19,627 nucleotides of DNA, from contig JAUPWC010000561.1 in assembly GCA_030916665.1 (NCBI GenBank), positions 1 to 19,627 of the forward strand, read 5' to 3'. Origin of the DNA: Verrucomicrobiota bacterium (GTDB taxonomy: Bacteria; Verrucomicrobiota; Verrucomicrobiia; Opitutales; Opitutaceae). Positions within the stretch are counted from its first letter, which is position 1. The number at the start of each line of letters is the position of its first letter. Shown here one piece after another: positions 12,557 through 19,303 of the stretch. The translations under genes and the position numbers were made by a program. Below the pieces are notes generated by a model. The model did not search any database and was not told the DNA's origin. It worked only from the letters and a program-made list of their open reading frames with translations.

Positions 12557-15100
12557 TCAGCGATACAGCCCGATCAGCTCCTCGCTGCGCACCCAGCCGG
12601 ACTGGCCGCCGGGGAAGTTCAGCTTGGTCCAGCCGAAGAAAGTTTTTTCGACGACGGCGATGGAGCCGGCGGAGAGCGGGGAGGTTTTCTGCGCGGTGTC
12701 GGCCTCGGTGGGGATGCTGCGGAGCGTGGTGGCGCGCCAGACGAAGACGGCGCCGGGCTGCGCGAGCTGGCCGTAGGCGTGCAGACTGAAGGTGGCGGCG
12801 CCGGCGAGCACGATGGCGACGAGGGTGGCGGTCAGGGCCGTGGGTTTGCCCCAGCCGCCAATGCGGCGGTAGCCCTGCAGAAGTAGCAGCACGAGCGCGG
12901 CGGCGAGAAGCAGGGCGGCGCCGACCAGGGCGAGTTGCCATTCGCCGGGCGTGGCGAGGCGGGCGACCTTGTAACGGCCCTCGCCGCGGGAGAGCTCGAC
13001 GAGCTGCGGGTTGGCGAGGCCGGAGCGCTGAATGCCAAGTGTCAGATCGTAGCGGGTGGTGTCGGCGCGGGCGTTGTGGAGGAAGGCGCTGGTCCAGTGC
13101 GCGGCGGCCTCGGCCCAGCGGTCCTGTTGGGCGAGGGCGAGGCCGAGGTTGTGGCGGGCGGCCCAGTCGGTGGGCGTGGCTTTCACCGACTGCTGCCAGG
13201 CGGCGGTGGCGGCCGGGAAATCGCCGCGCCGGTAGGCGTCGGTGGCCGTGTCGGCACGAATCTCGGATGGGGCCGCTAGGACGAATACGACCAACAGGCC
13301 TGACAAGAAGGGGAGGAGATTCCTGCCGGCGAAGAGGGAGAAGGGGTTCCAGCCGGGGATTTTCACGGCTTGGAGCGCGCCCTCGGCGCGGAGGAGCCAG
13401 TCTTGCGGGAGCGCGGCGTCACGGCCGTGGAGGGCGCGGTCGGCTTCTTCCCAGAGTTTTGTCCATGCCGTGGCGTTGAGCGAGTGGCGCTGGATGCTGG
13501 CGTGGACGAGCGGGGCGCCGGGGGCGGCGTGGGGGATCTGCCAGAGCGTGGCGGTGTGCTGTTGCCACCGCCGGAGCGGAACGCTGAACGCGGGGTGCTG
13601 GGCGCCGGAGCCCCGGAGCTCGGCGAGGGTCTTGCGCAGGGCGGCGAGGGCTTCGCGACGGGTGCGTTGCGGGTCGCGTTCGCGGGAGCGGAGCGCAGCG
13701 AGGGTCAGCCAGAGGAGCAGAGGGACGAGGACGACGGACAGAACGCAGGTGAGAACCAAGCGCCGGAGGGCGATGGGGGCGAAACCGGTGGCGGACTTTT
13801 CGAGCTGTTCGCGGGGCAGATTCTCGGGCGGGACTGGGGTGACGGCGGCGGGCAGCGACGGCGTGGGGGCGGTCGTCGTGGGGTTGAGCGAGAACTGCAC
13901 CGGTGCGCCGGAGGAAGCCGGCGGCAAGATGGGAGCGGAAGCGGCGGTGATGGTCACGGTGACCGGCTCGCTCGCCACGGTCTTGTAGGTGCCGCTGGCC
14001 GGATCGAAGTAGCTGAAGCGCACGGGCGGCAGGCGGTAGGTGCCGGCCTTGGTGGGCACGAGGACGACGTCCTCCGTGAGCGTGCCGTCGAAGAGGGTTC
14101 CTTCCTTCATCGTGCGCTTGGACTTGGGTTGCACGACCTGGAAGTCGTTGGAGACCTCGCGTTGCGGCAGGCCGGCGAGGTCGGGCCAGTTGCCCGTGCC
14201 GGTGAGTTCGAGCGTCCAGGTGACCGGCTCGCCGACGGCGGCGGTGAGCGGCACGACCTTGGAAGTGAAGGCGAAGGTGCCGACGGCGCCGGTGAATTCC
14301 GGCGGCGCGGGCGGCAGCGGTTTGACCGTGAGCTCGAGCGGATTCGACTCCAACTGGCGGGCTTCGACGTTGGGATTGGCGAACAACCCAAAGCCGGACG
14401 TGCCGACCACGATGCCGACCATGAGACTGGCCGGCTTGGTCGAGAAGATGCCCGGCTCCTTGGCGTAAGCGCGGGTTGTGCTGGTGGCCAACCAGCGTCT
14501 TTCGCCCTGCACCGTCGTCTGGACGGGATCGGGCTTGCTCCAGTCTTCGGCAATCAAGGGCTGCGACGGCCAATCGATGCGGGGATCCACCGACGAAAGA
14601 TAGCGATGGACCACGCTCATGGTGAATGTGACCGGGAACACCTCGCCGGCCCAGACCGACTTCTTGGGAACTTCCAGCGTGGCCGAGGCGATGTCGTTGA
14701 TCGTGAGGCCGGAGTTGCCGACCGGGGCGTCACCCACGGTGTAGCGCACGCCGGGCACTTTGAGCGTGCCTTTGTCGGTCTTGATGTCGAAGGGGGGGAT
14801 GATGACCGGGGCGCGCTTGTTGGGCCGAACCGGGAAGACGAAGGAGAAGGTCCGCGACATCTTGAAGTTCACGATGCTGGTCTGGCTGCTCTGGGAGGGC
14901 TGGCCAAACTGCAGGCCATCGACCGGCGGCAGCCTGGGATCGCCGTCGGGCTCGCAATCCTCGAACACGAGCGAGAGCTGGCTGACCTGGTTGAAGCCGA
15001 GCTGCCCGCCGGGCGGGTCCCACCGCACGGACTGGGCGAGGAACCTTCCCGAGAGAACGAGAAAGAGAACGAAAAAGAGAAAGATTTGGGACTGACGCAT
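12557..15100 (-). CDS. batD: BatD-BatE fusion, membrane protein of the Bat system
   Basis: This 847-residue protein starts at the ATG at 15100, 5 nt after the batBC stop; an in-frame GTG 12 nt upstream is less likely. Residues 1-24 are a signal peptide (RQSQIFLFFVLFLVLSGRFLAQ). The ectodomain (about 25-440) is BatD-like, with beta-rich repeats (TLEVPKKSVWAGEVFPVTFT; SKVVPLTAAVGEPVTWTLEL). A membrane helix spans about 448-470. A second signal-like helix (LLPFLSGLLVVFVLAAPSEIRA, about 592-613) is followed by TPR-like residues (about 620-680), two more helices (about 717-770) and an SH3-like end (about 780-846). That second half looks like BatE, with its own former signal peptide retained inside. 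In Bat systems these proteins act at the envelope with BatA/B; mechanism unsettled. The first signal peptide is encoded by a period-6 DNA repeat. Confidence 0.85.
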   Translation of the reverse strand: MRQSQIFLFFVLFLVLSGRFLAQSVRWDPPGGQLGFNQVSQLSLVFEDCEPDGDPRLPPVDGLQFGQPSQSSQTSIVNFKMSRTFSFVFPVRPNKRAPVIIPPFDIKTDKGTLKVPGVRYTVGDAPVGNSGLTINDIASATLEVPKKSVWAGEVFPVTFTMSVVHRYLSSVDPRIDWPSQPLIAEDWSKPDPVQTTVQGERRWLATSTTRAYAKEPGIFSTKPASLMVGIVVGTSGFGLFANPNVEARQLESNPLELTVKPLPPAPPEFTGAVGTFAFTSKVVPLTAAVGEPVTWTLELTGTGNWPDLAGLPQREVSNDFQVVQPKSKRTMKEGTLFDGTLTEDVVLVPTKAGTYRLPPVRFSYFDPASGTYKTVASEPVTVTITAASAPILPPASSGAPVQFSLNPTTTAPTPSLPAAVTPVPPENLPREQLEKSATGFAPIALRRLVLTCVLSVVLVPLLLWLTLAALRSRERDPQRTRREALAALRKTLAELRGSGAQHPAFSVPLRRWQQHTATLWQIPHAAPGAPLVHASIQRHSLNATAWTKLWEEADRALHGRDAALPQDWLLRAEGALQAVKIPGWNPFSLFAGRNLLPFLSGLLVVFVLAAPSEIRADTATDAYRRGDFPAATAAWQQSVKATPTDWAARHNLGLALAQQDRWAEAAAHWTSAFLHNARADTTRYDLTLGIQRSGLANPQLVELSRGEGRYKVARLATPGEWQLALVGAALLLAAALVLLLLQGYRRIGGWGKPTALTATLVAIVLAGAATFSLHAYGQLAQPGAVFVWRATTLRSIPTEADTAQKTSPLSAGSIAVVEKTFFGWTKLNFPGGQSGWVRSEELIGLYR
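15051..15086 (-). repeat. Period-6 word array encoding the BatD signal peptide core
   Basis: On the plus strand the units are GAGAAC, GAGAAA, GAGAAC, GAAAAA, GAGAAA, GATTTG. It starts with GAGAGAACGA and ends with GATTT, exactly as the arm at 19268-19303 does, and has the same length (about 36 nt). Read on the minus strand as TTTCTC and GTTCTC it encodes alternating Phe-Leu/Val-Leu (IFLFFVLFLVLS). Confidence 0.75.
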
Positions 15101-15105
15101 GGGTA

Positions 15106-16950
15106 TCACCAATTCTTGCCCGTGCCCTTGGGCTTTTGCTGCTGGCCTTGCATGAGTTGCTGGAGTTTGGCGGGGGAATCCTGGTTGCGGACCTGTTCGA
15201 GCTTCTGGAGCGGCATGGCAAGTTCGGGGTCGGCCTGTTCGGGCGATTTCTCTTCCTTCTGGCCGCCGACCTTCTGCGTGCCGGGCTGCGGCGGAGGCGG
15301 TTGTTGCGGTGGTTGCTGGTCGTCCGCCTTATGCTCCTGCTGGTCCTTCATGTCGCCGAAGGCATCTTGGTTCTTCTGCTGTTGGTTTTGTTGCTGTTCC
15401 TCCTGCTTCTGCTGGTCGTCCTTTTGCTGATCCTGCGGTTGCTGTTGCTCGTTCTTGTCCTGGTTCTGTTGCTGCTGCTGTTGTTGATCCTGCTTTTGCT
15501 GGTCCTCGTTCTTTTGGTCCTGCTTCTGTTCGTCCGGTTTTTGCTGCTGGTCGTCGCGCTTGAGCAGGTCTTCGAGCTGCTGGCGCAGCTTCGGCCAGTC
15601 GGCGGCCTTGGCGTCGAGTTTCTCGCCGAGGTCCACGGCCTGCAGGGCGTCGCGCACGACGGGTTCCTGCGGCTGCTGCTGGGCGGATTTGAGGCGTTCG
15701 GCGTAGGAGAGCGTGGCCTGCGCCAGCTCCGCGCAGTCCTTGGCGTCGAGGGCTGTTTTCTCGGCGAGCCGGCCGACGAGCGTGCTGAGCGGCTTGGCGA
15801 GGGTGTCGCCCGGCTGGGCACCCTCGGCGCCGGAGGCGGGAGTCGGGAGACCGGAGGCGAGGAGGAACAACAGCAGAACGGCGGCGGACTGCTGGATTAT
15901 CCGGCCCCCCGTCCCCAGCTTCCGGCCTCCGGCTTTGCCGAGAGGCAAAGCCCTTTCCCGCGGGCGGACGGGGAACTCGGCCCAGAAGCTGATGAGCAGC
16001 AAGAGCAGGCCGGGGGCGAGGAACCACTGGAAGCGCTCGATGAGGCGGGCGGTGTTCTTCTCGGAGAAGTCGCCCTTCCGGCCCGCTTCGACGGTGGTGG
16101 CCAGCAGGCCGGGCAGGTCCACCCAGGCGCTCGCGTCGGCGTAGGCGCCGCCGGTGACCTGCGCGAGTTCCTGCAAGGTGGAGCTGTTGAGGCGTGATTT
16201 GACCACGGCGCCGCGCTCGTCCTTCACCAAGCCGCCGGCCCCGTCGGGGATGAACGAGCCGTCGCCGGTGCCGACGCCGAGCCCGATCACGCGCACGCCC
16301 TTGGTCTTGAGCGAGTCGGTGACGCCCTTCCAGTCGTCCACGGTGCTCTCGCCGTCGCTGAGCACGATCAGGTAGCGGTCGGCGGTCGAGGTGCCGAAGG
16401 CCTGGATCGAGGTTTCGATCATGGCCTTGTAGTTGGAGCCGCCTTCGGGGAGGTAGTCGGGGTCGAGGGCCGGCAGGAATTCGCGCAACACTTCGTAGTC
16501 GGAGCTCAGCGGGCTTTGCAGGAACGACGTGCCGGCGAACAGCACGAGGCCCACGCGCTCGCCCTTGAGGCCGTCGAGGAGGGACTGGATGAGCAGCTTG
16601 CTGCGGTCGAGGCGCGAGGGCTTCACATCCTGCGCGAGCATCGAGCGCGAGAGATCCACCGCGATGATGACCTCGCGCGACTGGTCGAACACCTGTTCCT
16701 CGACGACGCCCCATTGCGGCCGGGCGAGGGCGATGAGGCAGAGCGCGAGGCCGAACCAGAGCCAGATGCGCGGACGGTTCTCGGCGGTCGTGTGTTTCGC
16801 CCCGAGCGACACCTCGAAGGCTCCCGCCCAGGCGCGGGCAATTTTCGGCCAGTTCGCCACCGCGCGCGTGGCATGTCGCGCCAGCTCCCACGAAAAAAGG
16901 AGCACGAGCGGCACGAGCAGCCAGAGGAGATGCGGGGAGTGGAAGCTCAT
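15106..16950 (-). CDS. batB: BatB-BatC fusion: VWA membrane protein with Gln-rich tail
   Basis: The 614-residue protein has two N-terminal helices (about 8-21 and 62-76), a VWA domain with intact metal site (DLSRS, 99-103; SDGES further on) and a third helix (WFLAPGLLLLLISFW, about 307-322), together a complete BatB. A junction (about 330-350) follows, then a fourth hydrophobic segment (SAAVLLLFLLASGLPTPASGA), which looks like the signal peptide of a former separate BatC. A helical part follows (AELAQATLSYAERLKSAQQQ) and a Gln/Lys/Asp-rich region, about 465-550, typical of BatC. ATG 16950 is chosen since MSFHSPHLLWLLVPL is the family start; CAGGAGAA upstream is a weak, distant Shine-Dalgarno. 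The stop lies 5 nt before batDE. Confidence 0.88.
   Translation of the reverse strand: MSFHSPHLLWLLVPLVLLFSWELARHATRAVANWPKIARAWAGAFEVSLGAKHTTAENRPRIWLWFGLALCLIALARPQWGVVEEQVFDQSREVIIAVDLSRSMLAQDVKPSRLDRSKLLIQSLLDGLKGERVGLVLFAGTSFLQSPLSSDYEVLREFLPALDPDYLPEGGSNYKAMIETSIQAFGTSTADRYLIVLSDGESTVDDWKGVTDSLKTKGVRVIGLGVGTGDGSFIPDGAGGLVKDERGAVVKSRLNSSTLQELAQVTGGAYADASAWVDLPGLLATTVEAGRKGDFSEKNTARLIERFQWFLAPGLLLLLISFWAEFPVRPRERALPLGKAGGRKLGTGGRIIQQSAAVLLLFLLASGLPTPASGAEGAQPGDTLAKPLSTLVGRLAEKTALDAKDCAELAQATLSYAERLKSAQQQPQEPVVRDALQAVDLGEKLDAKAADWPKLRQQLEDLLKRDDQQQKPDEQKQDQKNEDQQKQDQQQQQQQNQDKNEQQQPQDQQKDDQQKQEEQQQNQQQKNQDAFGDMKDQQEHKADDQQPPQQPPPPQPGTQKVGGQKEEKSPEQADPELAMPLQKLEQVRNQDSPAKLQQLMQGQQQKPKGTGKNW
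15330..15560 (-). repeat. Low-complexity Gln-rich coding tract of batBC
   Basis: The minus strand is dominated by CAG/CAA with AAG, GAC and GAA codons, giving runs such as DQQQQQQQNQDKNEQQQ. This is probably an extended, disordered region; length variation by slippage is likely. On the plus strand it reads as a poly-Leu frame, which is an artefact. Confidence 0.8.
15913..15952 (-). repeat. Heptad words and perfect hairpin at the BatB-BatC junction
   Basis: Plus-strand 7-nt units CCCCAGC, TTCCGGC, CTCCGGC, TTTGCCG (15913-15940) run into a perfect 9-bp hairpin GGCTTTGCC/GGCAAAGCC with loop GAGA (15931-15952). The minus strand encodes ALPLGKAGGRKLGTG, between the last BatB helix and the internal BatC signal-like helix. 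An inserted palindromic element left in frame is a good explanation. Confidence 0.65.
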
Positions 16951-17014
16951 GGCTGGGCATTCTCCTGTGACGGCGATCTGCGGGCGCCGGTCCGACGGTC
17001 GTAGACCGCCGCTA

Positions 17015-17119
17015 CACCACACCCCGCCCTTGCGGGCACCCCTCTCAAGAGGGGACCCAAGCCCACACAGCGGAAGATCCCCTCTGGAGAGGGGTGGCGC
17101 GAAGCGACGGGGTGTGGTG
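17015..17119. repeat. Compound palindromic element between batA and batBC
   Basis: Outer arms CACCACACCCCG (17015-17026) and CGGGGTGTGGTG (17108-17119) are perfectly complementary. Inside lie two small hairpins, CCCCTCTC-AA-GAGGGG and CCCCTCT-GG-AGAGGGG. Just before it, CGACGGTCGTAGACCGCCGC contains part of another stem. It fills the 185-bp gap between co-directional genes with no ORF. It resembles interspersed intergenic palindromes, and may cause partial termination or mRNA processing in the operon. Confidence 0.75.
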
Positions 17120-17135
17120 CGAGAGCGTGCATGAA

Positions 17136-18176
17136 TCAGGTGGTCGCTGACGTCTTGCGGCGCAGAGGCAGCTGCGGCGGCAGGGCGGTGAGCGCGCCGA
17201 GGAAGAGCAGGGCGGCGCCGGGGATGGCGGCCCAGTGGAAGAGCTCGGTTGTGAGCAGGTAGGACTTGGCCTGGAACTCGATCTTTTGCGCCGCGTCGAT
17301 GGCGGCGAAGGCCTTCTCGGTCGTGTCGAGGTCGAAAGCGCGGAAGAATTTGCCGCCGGTGGCGTCGGCGATGTCGCGCAGCTGGCCCTCGTTAAGATCC
17401 GAGACGTAGCGGCGATAACCGATCTTGTTGCCGTTGTCGTCGAAGACCGGGATCGGCACGAGGCCGTCCTTGCCGGAGCCGATGGTGTAAACGGGGATGC
17501 CGCGGGCCTTGGCGATGTCGGTGGCCTGTTCGGGGCTGAGCACGCCGCGGGTGTTGGCGCCGTCGGTCATGAGCACGACGAAGGCGCCCTTGCGCTGGCC
17601 GCCACTCTCGCGCTTGGCCTGCTCGAGGCGGGTGAGGGCGACGCCGAGACCGTCGCCGATGGCGGTGCCGTCCTCGATGCGGCCCAGCTTGAGCAGTTCC
17701 ACCTGGCGCCCGAGCCAGGCGTGGTCGAAGGTGAGCGGGGCGAGCGTGTAGGCGCGGCCGGCGAAGACGACCATGCCGATGCGGTCGCTCGTGCGCTGCG
17801 TGATGAAGGCCTGGATGATGGGTTTGACGGCCTGCAGGCGGTTGATGCGCTCGCCGTCGCGTTCGTAGTCCTCCGCGAGCATCGAGCCGGAGAGGTCGAT
17901 CGCGAGCATGAGGTCGTAGCCCTGCTGCTTCACCTCGCGCTTGTCCTCGACGATCTGCGGGCGGGCGAGGGCGATGATGAGCAGCACGAGGCCGGCGGTG
18001 GCGAGATAGGCCGGCCAGCGGGAGGTGGGGATCATCGACGTCCGGTGCCACGCCGCCGCGAACGGCACCACCAGCACCGGCGCTCCGCGCCGCCCGCGCA
18101 CCCAAGCCAGCACCGGCAGCGCCAGCAGCGCGAGCAGCCACCAGGGGGAGTGAAGGGTGTAGTTGGTGAGGGACAT
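17136..18176 (-). CDS. batA: BatA, VWA membrane protein of the Bat/MoxR operon
   Basis: The 346-residue protein has helix 1 at about 10-26 (HSPWWLLALLALPVLAW), helix 2 at about 57-71 ending in the family motif LARPQ, a VWA domain with metal site DLSGS at 94-98 and TDGANT later, and a C-terminal helix (about 314-333). This is the standard BatA layout, with the VWA domain between membrane anchors. The ATG at 18176 (MSLTNYTLHSPWWL) fits the family; a start 18 nt upstream would add only MLLRLL. Upstream lies an AAGTAAC-word element instead of a Shine-Dalgarno. It is followed by batBC and preceded by DUF58 and moxR. Bat proteins were named for aerotolerance in Bacteroides; a general envelope stress or protein assembly role is inferred. 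Confidence 0.92.
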   Translation of the reverse strand: MSLTNYTLHSPWWLLALLALPVLAWVRGRRGAPVLVVPFAAAWHRTSMIPTSRWPAYLATAGLVLLIIALARPQIVEDKREVKQQGYDLMLAIDLSGSMLAEDYERDGERINRLQAVKPIIQAFITQRTSDRIGMVVFAGRAYTLAPLTFDHAWLGRQVELLKLGRIEDGTAIGDGLGVALTRLEQAKRESGGQRKGAFVVLMTDGANTRGVLSPEQATDIAKARGIPVYTIGSGKDGLVPIPVFDDNGNKIGYRRYVSDLNEGQLRDIADATGGKFFRAFDLDTTEKAFAAIDAAQKIEFQAKSYLLTTELFHWAAIPGAALLFLGALTALPPQLPLRRKTSATT

Positions 18177-18185
18177 CAGGAGACG

Positions 18186-18273
18186 AAGTAGCAAGTAACA
18201 AGTGCCAAGTGCCAGAAGCTGGAAGCAGCGGTGAGCATGATTCTTGTTACTTGATCCTTGTGACTTGTTACTT
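18186..18273. repeat. Facing heptad arrays (AAGTAAC family) between DUF58 and batA
   Basis: The left arm 18186-18213 is AAGTAGC, AAGTAAC, AAGTGCC, AAGTGCC. The right arm 18246-18273 is GTTACTT, GATCCTT, GTGACTT, GTTACTT. AAGTAACAAGT and ACTTGTTACTT pair perfectly over 11 bp. The arms start 9 nt from the batA ATG and end 8 nt from the DUF58 stop; the 32-nt core holds no gene. Confidence 0.85.
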
Positions 18274-18281
18274 TTCGCCGG

Positions 18282-19226
18282 TCAGCGCCGGTGACCGGCG
18301 AACATGCGGGCGTGGAAGAAGCGGACGAGGGCTTCGAGGCGTTCCTGGTCGGGGCGAACCGTGAGGCGCGCGAGCGGGTCGGGGAAGAGCGCGCGGAAGG
18401 AGGCGTCGCGCTGCGCCACCCATTCGGCGTGGGCGGCGCGTTGGGCGCTGGAGTTGCCGTTGAGATTCACCAGGCGGCCGGCGACGGGATCGTAGGTCGT
18501 GAGCACGCGGCCGGCGGGCAGTTCGCGGTCCCAGGGGTCCTCAACGCGGAAGCCCATGGTCTGGTAGCGCCGCGAGAGAACGCTCCAGCCCTCGGGCTCG
18601 ATGCGCGGCGGAAAATCGCCGAGCCAGATCAGGATGCTGTGGCGCGGGGCGGCTTTGGCGAGCAGGCGCCAAGGGATGAAGGATGGAGTCTGGGATTTGG
18701 GGTCCGGGGTCTGGGGCGAGGCCGTGGAGAGCGAAGGAATCGGTTGGCCGAGGAGCTGGGCGGCGGCGTGGAGAATCTGGCCGCGGCCACGGACGGGTTC
18801 CTTGAGCGTGTAGCCGGCGGGCGAGGCGTGGAGGAAGCCGACGCGGTCGCGGTTGACGGCGCCGAGCATCATCACGAGCCCGGCGAGTTCGAGCAGGGCC
18901 TCGCGCTTCGACTGCGCGCCGGAACCGAACTGCAGGCTCACGCTGTCCTCGAACAGCAGCAGCAGGGAGACCTCCCGCTCCTCGATGAATTTCTTGCGGT
19001 AGGGCTCGCCGAGGCGGGCGGTGACGTTCCAGTCGATGTCGCGGATGTCGTCGCCGAAGGTGTATTTGACGACCTGATCGAACTCCATGCCGCGGCCGCG
19101 GAAGGCGGAGCGGTATTCGCCGCTGAGCACGTTCTCCACCGCATGGCGCACCCGCCACTCGAGCTGCTTGAGCAGCGCGAGCTGGGAGGTGACGAGGGAG
19201 GTGTGTTCTTGGACTGTGGAGGGCAT
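18282..19226 (-). CDS. DUF58 domain protein of the MoxR/Bat operon
   Basis: The 314-residue protein has the DUF58 signature YRSAFRGRGMEFDQVVKYTFGDDIRDIDWNVTARLG at about 40-75, followed by a VWA-like region (VSLLLLFEDSVSLQFGS). DUF58 proteins are regularly encoded beside MoxR ATPases and are thought to be their partners. Unlike longer DUF58 proteins it lacks N-terminal membrane helices and appears soluble. ATG 19226 is chosen; an in-frame TTG is 6 nt upstream. A period-6 repeat abuts the start, with no clear Shine-Dalgarno. Residues about 171-184 (PQTPDPKSQTPSFI) are encoded by heptad DNA words and form a probable inserted loop. Followed by batA, preceded by moxR. Confidence 0.92.
   Translation of the reverse strand: MPSTVQEHTSLVTSQLALLKQLEWRVRHAVENVLSGEYRSAFRGRGMEFDQVVKYTFGDDIRDIDWNVTARLGEPYRKKFIEEREVSLLLLFEDSVSLQFGSGAQSKREALLELAGLVMMLGAVNRDRVGFLHASPAGYTLKEPVRGRGQILHAAAQLLGQPIPSLSTASPQTPDPKSQTPSFIPWRLLAKAAPRHSILIWLGDFPPRIEPEGWSVLSRRYQTMGFRVEDPWDRELPAGRVLTTYDPVAGRLVNLNGNSSAQRAAHAEWVAQRDASFRALFPDPLARLTVRPDQERLEALVRFFHARMFAGHRR
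18674..18715 (-). repeat. Heptad word array (CCCAGAC) inside the DUF58 gene
   Basis: Plus-strand units: GGATGAA, GGATGGA, GTCTGGG, ATTTGGG, GTCCGGG, GTCTGGG, six consecutive heptads with no gaps. The minus strand (CCCAGAC, CCCGGAC, CCCAAAT, CCCAGAC...) encodes a Pro/Ser/Thr-rich loop in DUF58. The words resemble the CCCCRRT-type heptads known from cyanobacteria. Confidence 0.8.
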
Positions 19227-19230
19227 TTCC

Positions 19231-19303
19231 AATCGTTCTCTTAATCATTCTCGTTCTCATTCTCTCGGAGAGAACGATTACGATTAAGAGAAAGAGAACG
19301 ATT
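19231..19303. repeat. Period-6 word pair (GAGAAC/GATTAA family), copy 2
   Basis: Two 36-nt arms (19231-19266 and 19268-19303) meet almost without a core, so the element is one large imperfect palindrome. Left units: GTTCTC, TTAATC, ATTCTC, GTTCTC, ATTCTC. Right units: GAGAAC, GATTAC, GATTAA, GAGAAA, GAGAAC. It fills the gap from 5 nt upstream of the DUF58 ATG to the moxR stop codon, which it overlaps by 1 nt. Confidence 0.87.

Noticed and set aside
13370..15430. 686-codon plus-strand frame opposite batDE
   Set aside because: Antisense shadow in high-GC DNA; composition (Gly/Arg/Glu-rich, no domains) is artefactual while the minus strand has clear Bat domains.
15136..16197. Plus-strand frame with a long Leu/Val run, resembling a membrane protein
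   Set aside because: It is the complement of the Gln-rich tract of batBC (CAG/CAA read backwards as CTG/TTG).
18186..18273. CRISPR-like array
   Set aside because: Units are 6-7 nt, contiguous, without spacers; this is not a CRISPR array and no cas gene is present.
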